A stretch of 64,000 nucleotides of DNA from contig NZ_AP017655.1 in assembly GCF_002355855.1 (NCBI RefSeq), forward strand, positions 3,661,001-3,725,000. The letters are read 5' to 3'. How positions within the stretch are numbered: the stretch's first letter is position 1; each line of letters opens with the position of its first letter. Shown in pieces: positions 47,663 to 56,919 of this stretch. The stretch comes from Sphingobium cloacae (GTDB taxonomy: Bacteria; Pseudomonadota; Alphaproteobacteria; Sphingomonadales; Sphingomonadaceae). The notes under the pieces are model-generated. The model made no database searches. It saw only the letters and a list, made by a program, of their open reading frames with translations, and was not told the origin of the DNA. A program made the position numbers and the translations under genes.

Positions 47663-49489
47663 TCAATCCTCGTCGAACAGCCCCGCGAGCTGCTCGACCA
47701 TCGTGCCGCCCAATTGCTCGGCGTCCATGATCGTGACGGCGCGGCGGTAATAGCGGGTCACGTCATGGCCGATGCCGATGGCGACGAGTTGCACCGGGGA
47801 CCGGTTCTCGATCCATTCGATCACTTGCCGCAGATGGCGTTCCAGATAGGTGCCGCTGTTGACCGACAGGGTGCTGTCGTCCACCGGCGCGCCGTCGGAG
47901 ATGACCATCAATATGCGCCGCTCCTCGGACCGCGCGATCAGCCGGTTATGCGCCCAGAGCAGCGCTTCCCCGTCGATATTCTCCTTGAGCAGCCCTTCGC
48001 GCATCATCAGGCCCAGATTCTTGCGCGCCCGCCGCCACGGTTCGTCGGCCTTCTTGTAGACGATGTGGCGCAGGTCGTTCAGCCGCCCCGGCATCGGCGG
48101 ACGCCCGGCGGCGAGCCAGTCCTCGCGGCTCTGCCCGCCCTTCCACGCGCGCGTGGTGAAGCCCAATATCTCGGTCTTGACGCCGCAGCGTTCCAGCGTG
48201 CGGGCCATGATGTCGGCGCTGATCGCGGCGATGCTGATCGGCCGCCCGCGCATGGAGCCGCTATTGTCGATCAGCAGCGTCACCACCGTGTCGCGAAATT
48301 CGGTATCGCGCTCGACCTTGTAGGAGAGGGAGTGGCTCGGGTCGATCACGATCCGCGCAAGCCGCGCCGCATCCAGCAGCCCTTCCTCCTGATCGAAGTC
48401 CCAGCTTCGGGATTGCTGCGCCATCAGGCGGCGTTGCAGCCGGTTGGCGAGCTTCGTCACCGCGCCCTGCAAGCTCACCAGTTGTTGATCGAGGAACCCG
48501 CGCAGGCGCAGCAGTTCATCCTCGTCGCACAGGTCTTCCGCCGTCACCACCTCGTCATGGAGCAGGGTATAGGCCTTGTAGTCGAAGCCCGGCGGCAGGT
48601 CGCCCATCGGCCGGTTCGGGCGCACGGGCATCATGCCCTCGTCGCCCATCTCGTCGCCGCCTTCCTCGCTGTCGGCGTCGAACTCGTCGCTATAGTCGGT
48701 GTCGCCGTCTTCGGTATCGCCGCCCTGGTCCTCGGCCCGCGCCTGCGCGTTCATGTCGCTGTCGCCGGGCTGGTCCTCGCCGGAATCGCCTTCTTCCTGC
48801 TGCTGCTCTTCCTCTTCGCCCTCCTGCTCCGTTTCCGATTCATCGGATTCGGGCGGAACGTCGGCGTCCACCAGTTGCAGATGTTCCAGCATCGCGGCGG
48901 TCAGCTTCTGGAAGGCCCGCTGGTCGTCGATGGCGAGCGAGAGCGCGTCGAGATCCGTCCCCGCCTTGTCCTCGATCCACCGGTCGACCATGGCGAGCCC
49001 GTCAGTCACGTCCCTGGGCGCGGCCTGGCCGGTCAGCCGCTCGCGCACCTTCAGCGCCAGCGCGGTGGACAAGGGCACCTCATCGGCCGATCGCGCCCGC
49101 CGGATCGGGTCGGATTTCAGCCGCATGTCGAGCGCATGGTTGAGATTGTCGCGCACGCCCGCCATCGTCCGCGAGCCGATCGCCTCGATCCGCGCCTGCT
49201 CCACCGCGTCATAGACCGCGCGCGCCACCGCGTCCGCAGGGGCCGACGCATTGTGCATCCGCGCATTATGATGGCGCAGCTTCAAGGCGTTGGCGTCGGC
49301 GAAACCGCGCGCCAGCGCGACCTGATCGGCGGGCAGCGTGCGTCCGGGTGTCGGCACCTTGATCGCCTTGCCCGCCATGTGCGGCGCATCGGCGGTGAAG
49401 CCCACCTCCACCTCCGCATCGCGCGCGATGGAACGCGCCGCGCCGGAGAGCACGTCCTTGAAAGCGTCGAGGGCGGAGCGCTCGGTCAT
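47663..49489 (-). CDS. cobT: Cobaltochelatase subunit CobT
   Basis: A 608-residue protein with a CobT N-terminal region ([16 protein letters not shown], residues 1-~215), a very acidic linker ([18 protein letters not shown]) and a C-terminal VWA domain with MIDAS motif [15 protein letters not shown] near residue 395 plus [12 protein letters not shown]. With CobS and CobN it forms the Mg-chelatase-like complex inserting cobalt into hydrogenobyrinic acid diamide. CobN is not in the window. Its ATG shares a base with the phosphatase stop. Last gene of the cobS operon. Confidence 0.92.
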   Translation of the reverse strand: MTERSALDAFKDVLSGAARSIARDAEVEVGFTADAPHMAGKAIKVPTPGRTLPADQVALARGFADANALKLRHHNARMHNASAPADAVARAVYDAVEQARIEAIGSRTMAGVRDNLNHALDMRLKSDPIRRARSADEVPLSTALALKVRERLTGQAAPRDVTDGLAMVDRWIEDKAGTDLDALSLAIDDQRAFQKLTAAMLEHLQLVDADVPPESDESETEQEGEEEEQQQEEGDSGEDQPGDSDMNAQARAEDQGGDTEDGDTDYSDEFDADSEEGGDEMGDEGMMPVRPNRPMGDLPPGFDYKAYTLLHDEVVTAEDLCDEDELLRLRGFLDQQLVSLQGAVTKLANRLQRRLMAQQSRSWDFDQEEGLLDAARLARIVIDPSHSLSYKVERDTEFRDTVVTLLIDNSGSMRGRPISIAAISADIMARTLERCGVKTEILGFTTRAWKGGQSREDWLAAGRPPMPGRLNDLRHIVYKKADEPWRRARKNLGLMMREGLLKENIDGEALLWAHNRLIARSEERRILMVISDGAPVDDSTLSVNSGTYLERHLRQVIEWIENRSPVQLVAIGIGHDVTRYYRRAVTIMDAEQLGGTMVEQLAGLFDED

Positions 49490-50253
49490 CAGTCCAGCAA
49501 CGCCGCGCGCATGGCTTCGCGTGCGGCGTCATCCACGCCCAGCACATCGGTCAGATAGCCCTCAAGCCCGCCATAATGCTGGTCCAGCGTCTCGAACAGC
49601 GTATCGAGATAGACGGTTTCGGCACGCAACAGAGGCGCCAGCATATCCGCCCTTTCAAAGCGCAGGCGTGCGACCAGCGTATCGCGCTGCGCCATCAACC
49701 AATCCCAGTCGGCATGGTCATTGGTCAGCATATAGTCATTGGTGATGGCCTCGCGCGGCACGCCCAGCGCGCCAAGGATGAGCGTGGCGGCCACGCCCGT
49801 CCGGTCCTTGCCGGCGGAACAGTTGATCAGCAGCGGTACCCGGCCGGCCAATATTCGCGTGAACATGGCGCGATAGGATTCGGCGTGGTCCGCAGGGATG
49901 ACGCGATACAGCGCTATCATCCTCTCGCGCATCTCGTCGGCCGTCGCGTCTTCGCGCTTCAGCATCTCACTCAGCAGGCCGCTGCTTTCCCGATAATCGC
50001 GGGAGAAATAGTCGACATCCGCGCCATGCCACAGGGTCGGCTCGGTTTTGCGTTCATTGCCCCGGCGGAAATCGCAGATCGCCCGGATGCCCAGCGACCG
50101 CAAATACGCCGCGTCGGCGTTCGTCAACAGGGCCATGGTGCCTGACCGGAACAGCATGCCCCGTTTGACGCGGCGTCCGTCGATCGTGGGATAGCCGCCA
50201 AAGTCGCGCAGATTGAACGCGCCTTCCAGGGGAATGCGGCTTGCCTGTGTCAT
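49489..50253 (-). CDS. Tyrosine-protein phosphatase (Tyr_phosphatase3 family)
   Basis: A 254-residue phosphatase. The opening [17 protein letters not shown] is the family signature and the P-loop is [15 protein letters not shown]: cysteine and arginine of Cx5R are intact, but the usual preceding His is Asn. [17 protein letters not shown] is also conserved. Related enzymes act on phosphotyrosine or phosphoinositides. It is translationally coupled to cobT and follows the OsmC gene by 17 bases, an odd company for a chelatase pair. ATG 50274 is an alternative start. Confidence 0.86.
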   Translation of the reverse strand: MTQASRIPLEGAFNLRDFGGYPTIDGRRVKRGMLFRSGTMALLTNADAAYLRSLGIRAICDFRRGNERKTEPTLWHGADVDYFSRDYRESSGLLSEMLKREDATADEMRERMIALYRVIPADHAESYRAMFTRILAGRVPLLINCSAGKDRTGVAATLILGALGVPREAITNDYMLTNDHADWDWLMAQRDTLVARLRFERADMLAPLLRAETVYLDTLFETLDQHYGGLEGYLTDVLGVDDAAREAMRAALLD

Positions 50254-50270
50254 CGAATCCACCGCTCCGC

Positions 50271-50690
50271 TCATGGTCGTTCAGGCTCGCCCACGCGCGG
50301 CACCGCGATGGTTTCGATTTCCGTCCGCACTTCGTCCATCAGCTTGTGGACGGGGCATTTGGCCGCGACCGCGATCAGCTTGGCATGCTGCTCGTCGGTC
50401 AGCGGGCCGCTGACCGCGATGCGGGTCGTGAGGCGATAGACGCCCTGCCTTTCCCGGCTCGCATCGCGCGCGACGCCGACATGGATGCCTTCGACGGGGA
50501 TGCCGTTGCGCTGCGCATACCAGAGCATCGTCATCGCCTTGCACGCGCCCAGCGCGGAATCGTAGAGATCGTGCGGATCGGGCCCTTCGTCATGCCCGTC
50601 CGGCGCGCTCATGTCCGCGACCAGTTCGTGCCCGCGGATGTGGATGCGGTGCGCGGTGCCGTCCGGCGCGATCCGTTCGACGACGATCAT
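50271..50690 (-). CDS. OsmC family protein
   Basis: A 139-residue OsmC/Ohr-type thiol peroxidase. The two catalytic cysteines lie in DSALGACKAMTMLW and AAKCPVHKLM, spaced as in the family. It reduces organic hydroperoxides in the cytoplasm. It starts 4 bases after cobS, so it is certainly in the operon. Family members of this subclass are often 'YhfA-like' and not induced by peroxide. Confidence 0.88.
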   Translation of the reverse strand: MIVVERIAPDGTAHRIHIRGHELVADMSAPDGHDEGPDPHDLYDSALGACKAMTMLWYAQRNGIPVEGIHVGVARDASRERQGVYRLTTRIAVSGPLTDEQHAKLIAVAAKCPVHKLMDEVRTEIETIAVPRVGEPERP

Positions 50691-50694
50691 GGCG

Positions 50695-51702
50695 TCACGC
50701 CGCCCGGTGCGCGACGCTCTCCGGCAGGTCCTTGCCGAACACGCGCTGATAATATTCCGCCACCAGCGGCCGCTCCGCCTCGTCGCATTTGTTGAGGAAG
50801 GACAGGCGGAAGGCGAAGCCCACATCCTTGAAGATCAATGCGTTCTGCGCCCAGCTTATGACCGTGCGCGGCGACATGACGGTCGAGATGTCGCCGTTGA
50901 CGAAGCCCTGGCGGGTGAGTTCCGCCACCTTGATCATATTCTCGACTTCCTTGCGGCCACCCTCATGGTCATATTCGCCCGACTTGGCGAGCACGATCTG
51001 CGCTTCGGTCGCGGCGGGCAGATAGTTGAGCGTCACCACCAGGTTCCAGCGGTCCATCTGTCCCTGGTTGATCTGCTGGGTGCCGTGATAGAGACCCGTC
51101 GTATCGCCCAGGCCGACGGTGTTGGAGGTGGCGAACAGCCGGAACCACGGGTTCGGACGGATGACCCGGTTCTGGTCGAGCAGCGTCATCTTGCCGTCCG
51201 TCTCCAGAACGCGCTGGATGACGAACATCACATCCGGGCGGCCCGCGTCATATTCGTCGAACACCAGCGCGACCGGACGCTGCAACGACCAGGGGAGCAG
51301 CCCTTCCCGGAACTCGGTCACCTGCTGCCCTTCCTTGAGCACGATGGCGTCGCGCCCGACCAGGTCGATGCGGCTGATATGCGCGTCGAGGTTGATGCGG
51401 ATGCACGGCCAGTTGAGCCGCGCCGCGACCTGCTCGATATGGCTCGACTTGCCGGTGCCGTGATAGCCCTGCACCATCACGCGACGGTTGAAGGCAAAGC
51501 CCGCGAGGATCGCCAGCGTCGTGTCCGGGTCGAACACATAGGCGGGATCGAGGTCGGGCACGCGCTCGTCGGCTTCGGAAAAGGCCGGAATCTTCATGTC
51601 GACATCGATGCCGAACACGTCGCGCGCATCGACTTCCCGGTCGGGCGCTTCCATCAGCGTGTCGTTGCGCGTGTCGGGCTGGACGTTGGGGATGTCGGTC
51701 AT
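50695..51702 (-). CDS. cobS: Cobaltochelatase subunit CobS (MoxR-type AAA+ ATPase)
   Basis: A 335-residue AAA+ ATPase. Walker A is [15 protein letters not shown] near residue 87, Walker [13 protein letters not shown], and sensor/arginine-finger region [21 protein letters not shown]. It is the partner of CobT in aerobic cobaltochelatase. It is the first gene of cobS-osmC-phosphatase-cobT and faces away from the DUF1294 gene. Confidence 0.93.
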   Translation of the reverse strand: MTDIPNVQPDTRNDTLMEAPDREVDARDVFGIDVDMKIPAFSEADERVPDLDPAYVFDPDTTLAILAGFAFNRRVMVQGYHGTGKSSHIEQVAARLNWPCIRINLDAHISRIDLVGRDAIVLKEGQQVTEFREGLLPWSLQRPVALVFDEYDAGRPDVMFVIQRVLETDGKMTLLDQNRVIRPNPWFRLFATSNTVGLGDTTGLYHGTQQINQGQMDRWNLVVTLNYLPAATEAQIVLAKSGEYDHEGGRKEVENMIKVAELTRQGFVNGDISTVMSPRTVISWAQNALIFKDVGFAFRLSFLNKCDEAERPLVAEYYQRVFGKDLPESVAHRAA

Positions 51703-51845
51703 CGATCAATTCTCTTGGCAAAAACGAGTCATATGAGCCCTAACGGCTGGGATGGAGCGTGTCGATAGAGTGGGGGGATTGTCCAGAGGGTTCAAGAAGC
51801 CTGTTCCAATGGATTGGCCTGTCCTGTTTCATCGCCTGTTTACGG

Positions 51846-52136
51846 ATGGGCTCTATCGTCATGGCAATGCTGTTGTGGATGATTCCCCTTTTCTTTGTCG
51901 CGATCAATCTGATCACCATTTTCGCCTTCTGGGACGACAAGGCCCGCGCCATCGCGGGCGAATGGCGTATTTCTGAAGCCAGACTGCTAGGATTGGCATT
52001 GATGGGAGGCTCGCCGGGGGCGCTATTTGCCCGCAGGTTTTTCCGGCACAAGACGCGCAAGGAGCCTTTCGCCACCCTTCTGCTCCTCATTGCTGTCATT
52101 CAACTGGGTCTGGGTATCGGCTGCTTCCTGTTCTGA
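51846..52136 (+). CDS. DUF1294 family membrane protein
   Basis: A 96-residue membrane protein: MLLWMIPLFFVAINLITIFAF, then the signature FWDDKARAIAGEWRISEARLL, then LALMGGSPGALFARRFFRHKT and a last helix (LLLLIAVIQLGLGIGCFLF). DUF1294 is widespread and of unknown function; some versions are fused to cold-shock domains. The start could be 51846 or 51861. It is convergent with the DnaJ-domain gene. Confidence 0.82.
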   Translation: MGSIVMAMLLWMIPLFFVAINLITIFAFWDDKARAIAGEWRISEARLLGLALMGGSPGALFARRFFRHKTRKEPFATLLLLIAVIQLGLGIGCFLF

Positions 52137-52142
52137 ACCGTT

Positions 52143-52760
52143 TCAGGCGAAAGCGACCGCCTTCCTGAGCCGCCCATAGGCTTCGATCACCGATTGCAAC
52201 GCGCTTTCATGGCTGCGGTCGCCGCCATTATGGTCGGGGTGATAGCGCCGCACCAGTTGCGTGTAGCGCGCCCGGAGCGCCTTGCGGTCCGCGTCGAGGG
52301 GCAGGCCCATCACCTCCAGCGCCTGCCGGTCCTCCCGCGAGAGGAACTTGCCGTCCGCTCGCGCGGCATTGTCCCGTTCCGCCCGCGCCTTGCGCTCGCG
52401 GAACCTGGCGCCGATGGCGTCCAGCGGGTCGGCAAAGTCCGCCCAGCGCGGCGGCGGGCTGGCGGCGTTGGAGGAAAAGGCCCGCGTCTCCCGCTCCCAC
52501 CCCGCATAGGGGCGCTGGGCGGCGGCGATCTCGTCGGCGTTCATGCCGCTGAAGAAATTATAGCCCTGATTGAATTGCCGCACATGTTCCAGGCACAGCC
52601 AGCGCCAGCGCGGCCCTTCATGGCTGGAGGCGCGTTCCTCCAGCGGCGGCGCGCGAAACTCGCCCGGCTCCTCGCATCCCGCGACCGCGCAGGGGCGGTC
52701 GCTTTCCACGCGGCCGTGGAAGCGGTTGAAACGGCGGGTCGAGAAGGGATCGCTGGCCAA
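52143..52760 (-). CDS. J-domain (DnaJ-like) protein
   Basis: A 205-residue protein with a C-terminal J-domain: ALEVMGLPLDADRKALRARY, LVRRYHPDHNGGDRS (HPD), VIEAYGRLRKA. The N-terminal region has cysteines in CAVAGCEEPGEFRAP and LCLEH that could bind zinc. It lacks the Gly/Phe and zinc-finger repeats of DnaJ, so it is a specialised Hsp70 cochaperone. Divergent from bolA, with 44 bases between the starts. Confidence 0.86.
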   Translation of the reverse strand: MASDPFSTRRFNRFHGRVESDRPCAVAGCEEPGEFRAPPLEERASSHEGPRWRWLCLEHVRQFNQGYNFFSGMNADEIAAAQRPYAGWERETRAFSSNAASPPPRWADFADPLDAIGARFRERKARAERDNAARADGKFLSREDRQALEVMGLPLDADRKALRARYTQLVRRYHPDHNGGDRSHESALQSVIEAYGRLRKAVAFA

Positions 52761-52804
52761 GACTGTCCTGATGCAAGTTCGCGCAAAGGACCTATATAGG
52801 AAAG

Positions 52805-53089
52805 ATGACCGACCAAGCGAAAGGCCCCGTGGCCACCGAAATCGAATCCCGCCTGCGCGCCGCCCTGTCGCCCCTGAGCCTCGCCGTCATCGACGATAGC
52901 GAGATGCATCGCGGCCATGCCGGGCATGACGGATCGGGCGAAAGCCATTTCACGGTGGAGATCGTCGCGGACCGCTTCACAGGGCAAAACCGGGTGGCGC
53001 GCCAGCGGCTCGTCAACGCCGCGCTGGCGGACCTGCTGCAAGAGAAGGTGCACGCCCTCGCGATCAAGGCGAAGGCGCCGGGCGAATAA
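52805..53089 (+). CDS. BolA family protein
   Basis: A 94-residue BolA protein. Core segment VIDDSEMHRGHAGHDGSGES, then HFTVEIVADRFTGQNRVARQ and RLVNAALADLLQEKVHALAI. BolA proteins pair with monothiol glutaredoxins in iron-sulfur cluster trafficking. The next gene begins 23 bases on. Confidence 0.92.
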   Translation: MTDQAKGPVATEIESRLRAALSPLSLAVIDDSEMHRGHAGHDGSGESHFTVEIVADRFTGQNRVARQRLVNAALADLLQEKVHALAIKAKAPGE

Positions 53090-53112
53090 GGAAACTCAGG
53101 GAAGGACGGATC

Positions 53113-54015
53113 ATGCGGGACGACTTCATCATTCAGACGATCACGCCGACCAGTCACGACCTGGGCGATTTCCGCGTCCACCGCGCGCTGCCGGCCAGGG
53201 AACGCACCATGGTCGGCCCCTTCATCTTCTTCGATCAGGCCGGCCCCGCGCAGATCGGCCCCGGACAGGGCGTGGACGTGCGGCCGCATCCGCACATCAA
53301 CCTCGCCACCGTCACTTACATGTATGAAGGCGCGTTCCTGCATCGCGATTCCCTGGGCACCGAACAGCTTATCGAGCCGGGCGCGGTCAACCTGATGACG
53401 GCGGGCAGGGGCATCGTCCATTCCGAACGCTCGCCCGAGGCGGACCGCGCCCGCGCCTCCCGGCTCTCCGCGATCCAGACATGGCTCGCCCTGCCCGACC
53501 GGAACGAGGAGATGGACCCCGCCTTCGAGCATGTGGGGGAGGATCGCCTGCCCGTGATCGACAGCGGCGCGGCCCGCGCCCGCGTCATCATGGGAACGCT
53601 CTGGGGCCAGCGCGCGCCGGTCACCACCTATGCCGACACCATTTATGCCGACATCCAGCTTTCGCCCGGCGGCCGCGTGCCCATCGATCCCTCGGCGGAC
53701 GAGCGGGCCATTTATGTGTCGGGCGGCGACGCGGCGCTCGACGGGATATTGCTCCGGTCCCAGACGCTCTATGTCCTGCGCCCCGGCGCCAGCGCCACAT
53801 TGATGAGCGTCGATGGCGGCCGGGTGGTGCTGTGCGGCGGAGAAGCCTTCGCCTCGCCCCGCCATGTCTGGTGGAACTTCGTGTCCTCGACCACCGAGCG
53901 GCTGATGCAGGCGCGCGAGGATTGGGAAGCGATGCGCTTTCCCCTCATCCCCGGCGACGATCGGGAATATATCCCTATCCCGCAAGGCCGCCCCAAGACG
54001 GTCAGCTATCCCTGA
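53113..54015 (+). CDS. Pirin family protein
   Basis: A 300-residue bicupin. The N-terminal cupin has the metal ligands DVRPHPHINLATVTYMYEG and the second block LVNLMTAGRGIVHSERSPEA; the C-terminal cupin is more divergent. Some bacterial pirins are quercetin 2,3-dioxygenases, others redox-sensing regulators; which applies is open. It is cotranscribed with bolA and probably ridA. Confidence 0.9.
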   Translation: MRDDFIIQTITPTSHDLGDFRVHRALPARERTMVGPFIFFDQAGPAQIGPGQGVDVRPHPHINLATVTYMYEGAFLHRDSLGTEQLIEPGAVNLMTAGRGIVHSERSPEADRARASRLSAIQTWLALPDRNEEMDPAFEHVGEDRLPVIDSGAARARVIMGTLWGQRAPVTTYADTIYADIQLSPGGRVPIDPSADERAIYVSGGDAALDGILLRSQTLYVLRPGASATLMSVDGGRVVLCGGEAFASPRHVWWNFVSSTTERLMQAREDWEAMRFPLIPGDDREYIPIPQGRPKTVSYP

Positions 54016-54096
54016 GGGCCGATAGCACTGGACAGCGCGCCGCCAACGGGGCAAGAGCCGCGCGATCCCTTTTCCGCGCAGCATCGAAGGAATCCC

Positions 54097-54477
54097 ATGT
54101 CCCGCAAGCTCATATCTTCCGGTTCGCCCTTCGAGGCGCGTGTCGGCTATTCCCGCGCTCTGGTCCAGGGCGACTGGTGCTTCGTATCGGGCACGACCGG
54201 CTACGATCCCGAAACCCGGGCCATGCCCGAACGCGTCGCCGATCAGGCGGCCAATGCGCTGAAGGTCATCGGCGCGGCGCTGGAGGAAGGGGGCTTCACC
54301 TTCGCAGACGTGGTGCGCGTGAACTATTACATCACCGACACCGCCTATTGGGATGAAATGGCCGCGCCCCTGCGCGCCGTGTTCGGCGACATCCGCCCCG
54401 CCGCCACCTGCACCGTCACCGGCCTTATCGAGCCGTTGATGAAAATCGAAATCGACGTCACCGCTTTCAAGGGATAA
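54097..54477 (+). CDS. RidA family enamine/imine deaminase
   Basis: A 126-residue Rid family protein: FVSGTTGYDPETRAM, VNYYITDTAYWDEM, and PAATCTVTGLIEPLMKIEI. In canonical RidA the catalytic arginine is in an R-x-x-x-E C-terminal motif (for example PARSxVEV); here the position reads PAATCTVT, so this is a Rid subgroup protein, likely not a classical deaminase. It lies 81 bases after pirin. Confidence 0.88.
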   Translation: MSRKLISSGSPFEARVGYSRALVQGDWCFVSGTTGYDPETRAMPERVADQAANALKVIGAALEEGGFTFADVVRVNYYITDTAYWDEMAAPLRAVFGDIRPAATCTVTGLIEPLMKIEIDVTAFKG

Positions 54478-54483
54478 TCCGCC

Positions 54484-54840
54484 ATGATCACCATGTATGG
54501 CATCAAGAATTGCGACACCATCAAGAAAGCGCGCAATTTCCTCGACAACAGCCGCGTGTCCTACAGCTTCCACGACTATAAGGTGTCGGGCGTGGACGAA
54601 GCGGCGCTGCGCGGCTGGGTGGACGAACATGGCTGGGAAACCATCCTCAACCGTTCGGGCACGACCTTCCGCGCTTTGCCCGAAGGCGACCGCGCCCATA
54701 TCGACGCGGACAAGGCCGTGCTGCTGATGATGGCGAATCCCTCCATGATCAAGCGCCCGATCCTGGACCTGGGCGGCCGCACCATCGTCGGCTTCAAGGC
54801 ATCGACCTATGAAAATGCGCTGGAGGGCGTGTCGGCGTGA
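54484..54840 (+). CDS. ArsC/Spx-family reductase (YffB-like)
   Basis: A 118-residue thioredoxin-fold protein of the ArsC-like family. MYGIKNCDTIKKARNFL has a single active cysteine (no CxxC), then VSYSFHDYKVSGVDEAALRGW and NPSMIKRPILDLGGRTIVGF. This is the YffB type, thought to be a glutathione-dependent thiol reductase, not a proven arsenate reductase. It starts 6 bases after ridA, so the two are coupled. Confidence 0.88.
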   Translation: MITMYGIKNCDTIKKARNFLDNSRVSYSFHDYKVSGVDEAALRGWVDEHGWETILNRSGTTFRALPEGDRAHIDADKAVLLMMANPSMIKRPILDLGGRTIVGFKASTYENALEGVSA

Positions 54841-54925
54841 AGCGCGGGGCGCGGGCAGGGCATAATCCCTGAATTTCCGCGCCTTGATCCTTGTCAAATG
54901 CCGGGCATGAGCGAATAACGGGATC

Positions 54926-55354
54926 ATGCTCTCGCAGAAGACCCGTTACGCCATCCGCGCGCTTCAGCATCTGGCCGATCGCTACCGTCAGGGTCCGGTG
55001 CCGCTCACCGAAATTTCCACGAAGCAGAATATCCCCGCCAAATTCCTGACGGTGATCCTGTCCGAACTGGCGCGCGAGGGGCTGGTGGAAACGCAGCGCG
55101 GGCGGGACGGCGGCTACTGGCTGGCCTTGGCGCCGGTCGACATCAGCTATGGCGATATCGTGCGGCTGACGCGGGGATCGCTCGCGCTCACGCCCTGCGC
55201 CAGCCGTTTCGCGCATGAAACCTGCAACAATTGCCTGCCCGAATCGGAATGCCGCCTGCATCGCGTGATGCTGCGCCTGCGGGACGAAACGGCCAAGGTG
55301 CTGGACGGCATCAGCCTGGCCGAGCAATTCGACATGGAGGAAACGGAGCGGTAG
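54926..55354 (+). CDS. Rrf2 family transcriptional regulator
   Basis: A 142-residue Rrf2 winged-helix protein. The N-terminal DNA-binding part is MLSQKTRYAIRALQHLADRY with NIPAKFLTVILSELAREGL and RGRDGGYWLA as the wing. The C-terminal cysteines in CASRFAHETCNNCLPESEC form a four-Cys set that may carry an Fe-S cluster, more than the three usual in IscR/RsrR. It is followed by an MBL-hydrolase gene on the same strand. Confidence 0.88.
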   Translation: MLSQKTRYAIRALQHLADRYRQGPVPLTEISTKQNIPAKFLTVILSELAREGLVETQRGRDGGYWLALAPVDISYGDIVRLTRGSLALTPCASRFAHETCNNCLPESECRLHRVMLRLRDETAKVLDGISLAEQFDMEETER

Positions 55355-55404
55355 GGACGAAGCGAAGTCTTGCGCCGCGCCGTTCCCTTCGCCACATCGG
55401 GGTC

Positions 55405-56061
55405 ATGACCATGCCTCCGCTCAAAGCCGCGATCATTCCCGTCACGCCGTTCCAGCAGAATTGCACATTGCTCTGGTGCACGGCCACCAACAAGGGCGCC
55501 TTCGTCGATCCGGGCGGCGACCTTCCCCGGCTGAAGGCCGCAGCGGCGCAGCAGGGCGTCACCATCGAAAAGCTGCTCGTCACCCACGGCCATATCGATC
55601 ATTGCGGACAGGCGGGCATATTGGCGAAGGACCTCGGCGTCCCGATCGAAGGGCCGCACGAAGCGGACCGTTTCTGGATCGACCAGCTTGCCGACGACGG
55701 TACGCGCTACGGCATGGAAGGCGAGGTGTTCGAGCCGGACCGCTGGCTGACGGACAGCGATCAGGTGACGGTCGGCGATCTGGTGCTGGACGTGCTCCAT
55801 TGTCCCGGCCACACGCCCGGCCATGTCGTCTTCCACCATGCCCCCAGCAAGCTCGCCATCGTGGGCGACGTGCTGTTCCAGGGTTCCATCGGCCGCACCG
55901 ATTTCGCCAGGGGCAATCATCAGGACCTGATCGACGCGATCACCGGCAAGCTGTGGCCGCTGGGCGGCGACACCGCCTTCGTTCCCGGCCATGGTCCGAT
56001 GAGCAATTTCGCGCATGAACGGCGCAGCAATCCCTTCGTCGCCGACGCGGTGCTGGCCTGA
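55405..56061 (+). CDS. MBL-fold metallo-hydrolase (glyoxalase II-like)
   Basis: A 218-residue metallo-beta-lactamase-fold hydrolase. The metal site is VTHGHIDHCGQAG (HxHxDH), with HCPGHTPGHVVF, VGDVLFQGSIGRTDF and VPGHGPMSNF. The family (YcbL-like, glyoxalase II type) hydrolyses S-lactoylglutathione or similar thioesters. It begins 50 bases after the Rrf2 gene; ATG 55411 is an alternative start. Confidence 0.9.
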   Translation: MTMPPLKAAIIPVTPFQQNCTLLWCTATNKGAFVDPGGDLPRLKAAAAQQGVTIEKLLVTHGHIDHCGQAGILAKDLGVPIEGPHEADRFWIDQLADDGTRYGMEGEVFEPDRWLTDSDQVTVGDLVLDVLHCPGHTPGHVVFHHAPSKLAIVGDVLFQGSIGRTDFARGNHQDLIDAITGKLWPLGGDTAFVPGHGPMSNFAHERRSNPFVADAVLA

Positions 56062-56063
56062 GC

Positions 56064-56495
56064 CTATAGCGCCGCCATCGCGGGCGGGACGGGCCATCCC
56101 CGCGTTCCCTGATAGGCGGCATACAGCGCGGCGCAGGCCAGCGCGGTCAGGATGAACCAGGTCAGCAGGGCCCCGATGGCGCGCAAGGGGCTCCCGCCTT
56201 CCGCGTCCATGCCAAGCCCATGGCAAAGGCGCGCCAGGACATAGGCCAGCGCGCCGATCCACAGCCACAACGACGCGCCCAGCGCCATTTCGATGAGGGC
56301 GGACAGGATCAGCACCATGGGCGTATATTCGATGAAATTGGCGTGGGCGCGCATCCGCCGGGCGAGCAGCGCATTGCCGCCATCGCCGTGCAGCGCCGCC
56401 TTGTCGGCCATCCGGATTCGCACGCAGCGGCTCGCCAGCCACAGGTTGATGAGCGCGCAGGCCGCGGCCAGCGTCAATGTGATCGGAAGCAGCAT
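56064..56495 (-). CDS. MAPEG family membrane protein
   Basis: A 143-residue four-helix membrane protein of the MAPEG family (microsomal glutathione S-transferase-like): LITLTLAAACALINLWLA, then RMRAHANFIEYTPMVLIL, the diagnostic RAHxNFxEYxP block, and LARLCHGLGM. It may conjugate or reduce lipophilic electrophiles. Convergent with the MBL gene. Confidence 0.9.
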   Translation of the reverse strand: MLLPITLTLAAACALINLWLASRCVRIRMADKAALHGDGGNALLARRMRAHANFIEYTPMVLILSALIEMALGASLWLWIGALAYVLARLCHGLGMDAEGGSPLRAIGALLTWFILTALACAALYAAYQGTRGWPVPPAMAAL

Positions 56496-56707
56496 GAAGT
56501 CCTATCCCCAGCCATGATGGAGACGGCAGCATAGGATACGCGCCGTATGCGGCAAGGAAGGACTTGCACCCCGGCCAAAAACCGGTATAGGCGCAGGGCT
56601 TCGCGATCACCCGGGCCGCATGGGTCTGCGGCGCCTGTGGCGTCCGCATCCATCGGATGTCGGCCAGTCGCACAACCAGATTTTTATTTACGGAATAAGG
56701 TGCCGAC

Positions 56708-56887
56708 ATGGCTGTCCCCAAGAGGAAAACGTCTCCCTCCCGCCGCGGCATGCGCCGCAGCCACGATTCGCTGCGCGTCGAAGCGTTCCAGGAATGCTCG
56801 AACTGCGGCGAACTGAAGCGTCCGCACAATCTGTGCGACGCCTGCGGCCATTATAATGGCCGTGAAATCGTTGCCGTCGGAGCCTGA
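56708..56887 (+). CDS. rpmF: 50S ribosomal protein L32
   Basis: A 59-residue L32: [19 protein letters not shown], then [20 protein letters not shown] with a CxxC-x(n)-CxxC zinc ribbon, ending EIVAVGA. Start and stop are clear; GGAATAAGGTGCCGAC precedes the ATG. rpmF heads the rpmF-plsX-fabH-ihfA-merR gene block, as in most alphaproteobacteria. Confidence 0.96.
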   Translation: MAVPKRKTSPSRRGMRRSHDSLRVEAFQECSNCGELKRPHNLCDACGHYNGREIVAVGA

Positions 56888-56919
56888 CGACATCCTTTCC
56901 GCCCAAAAGGTGATCTGAC

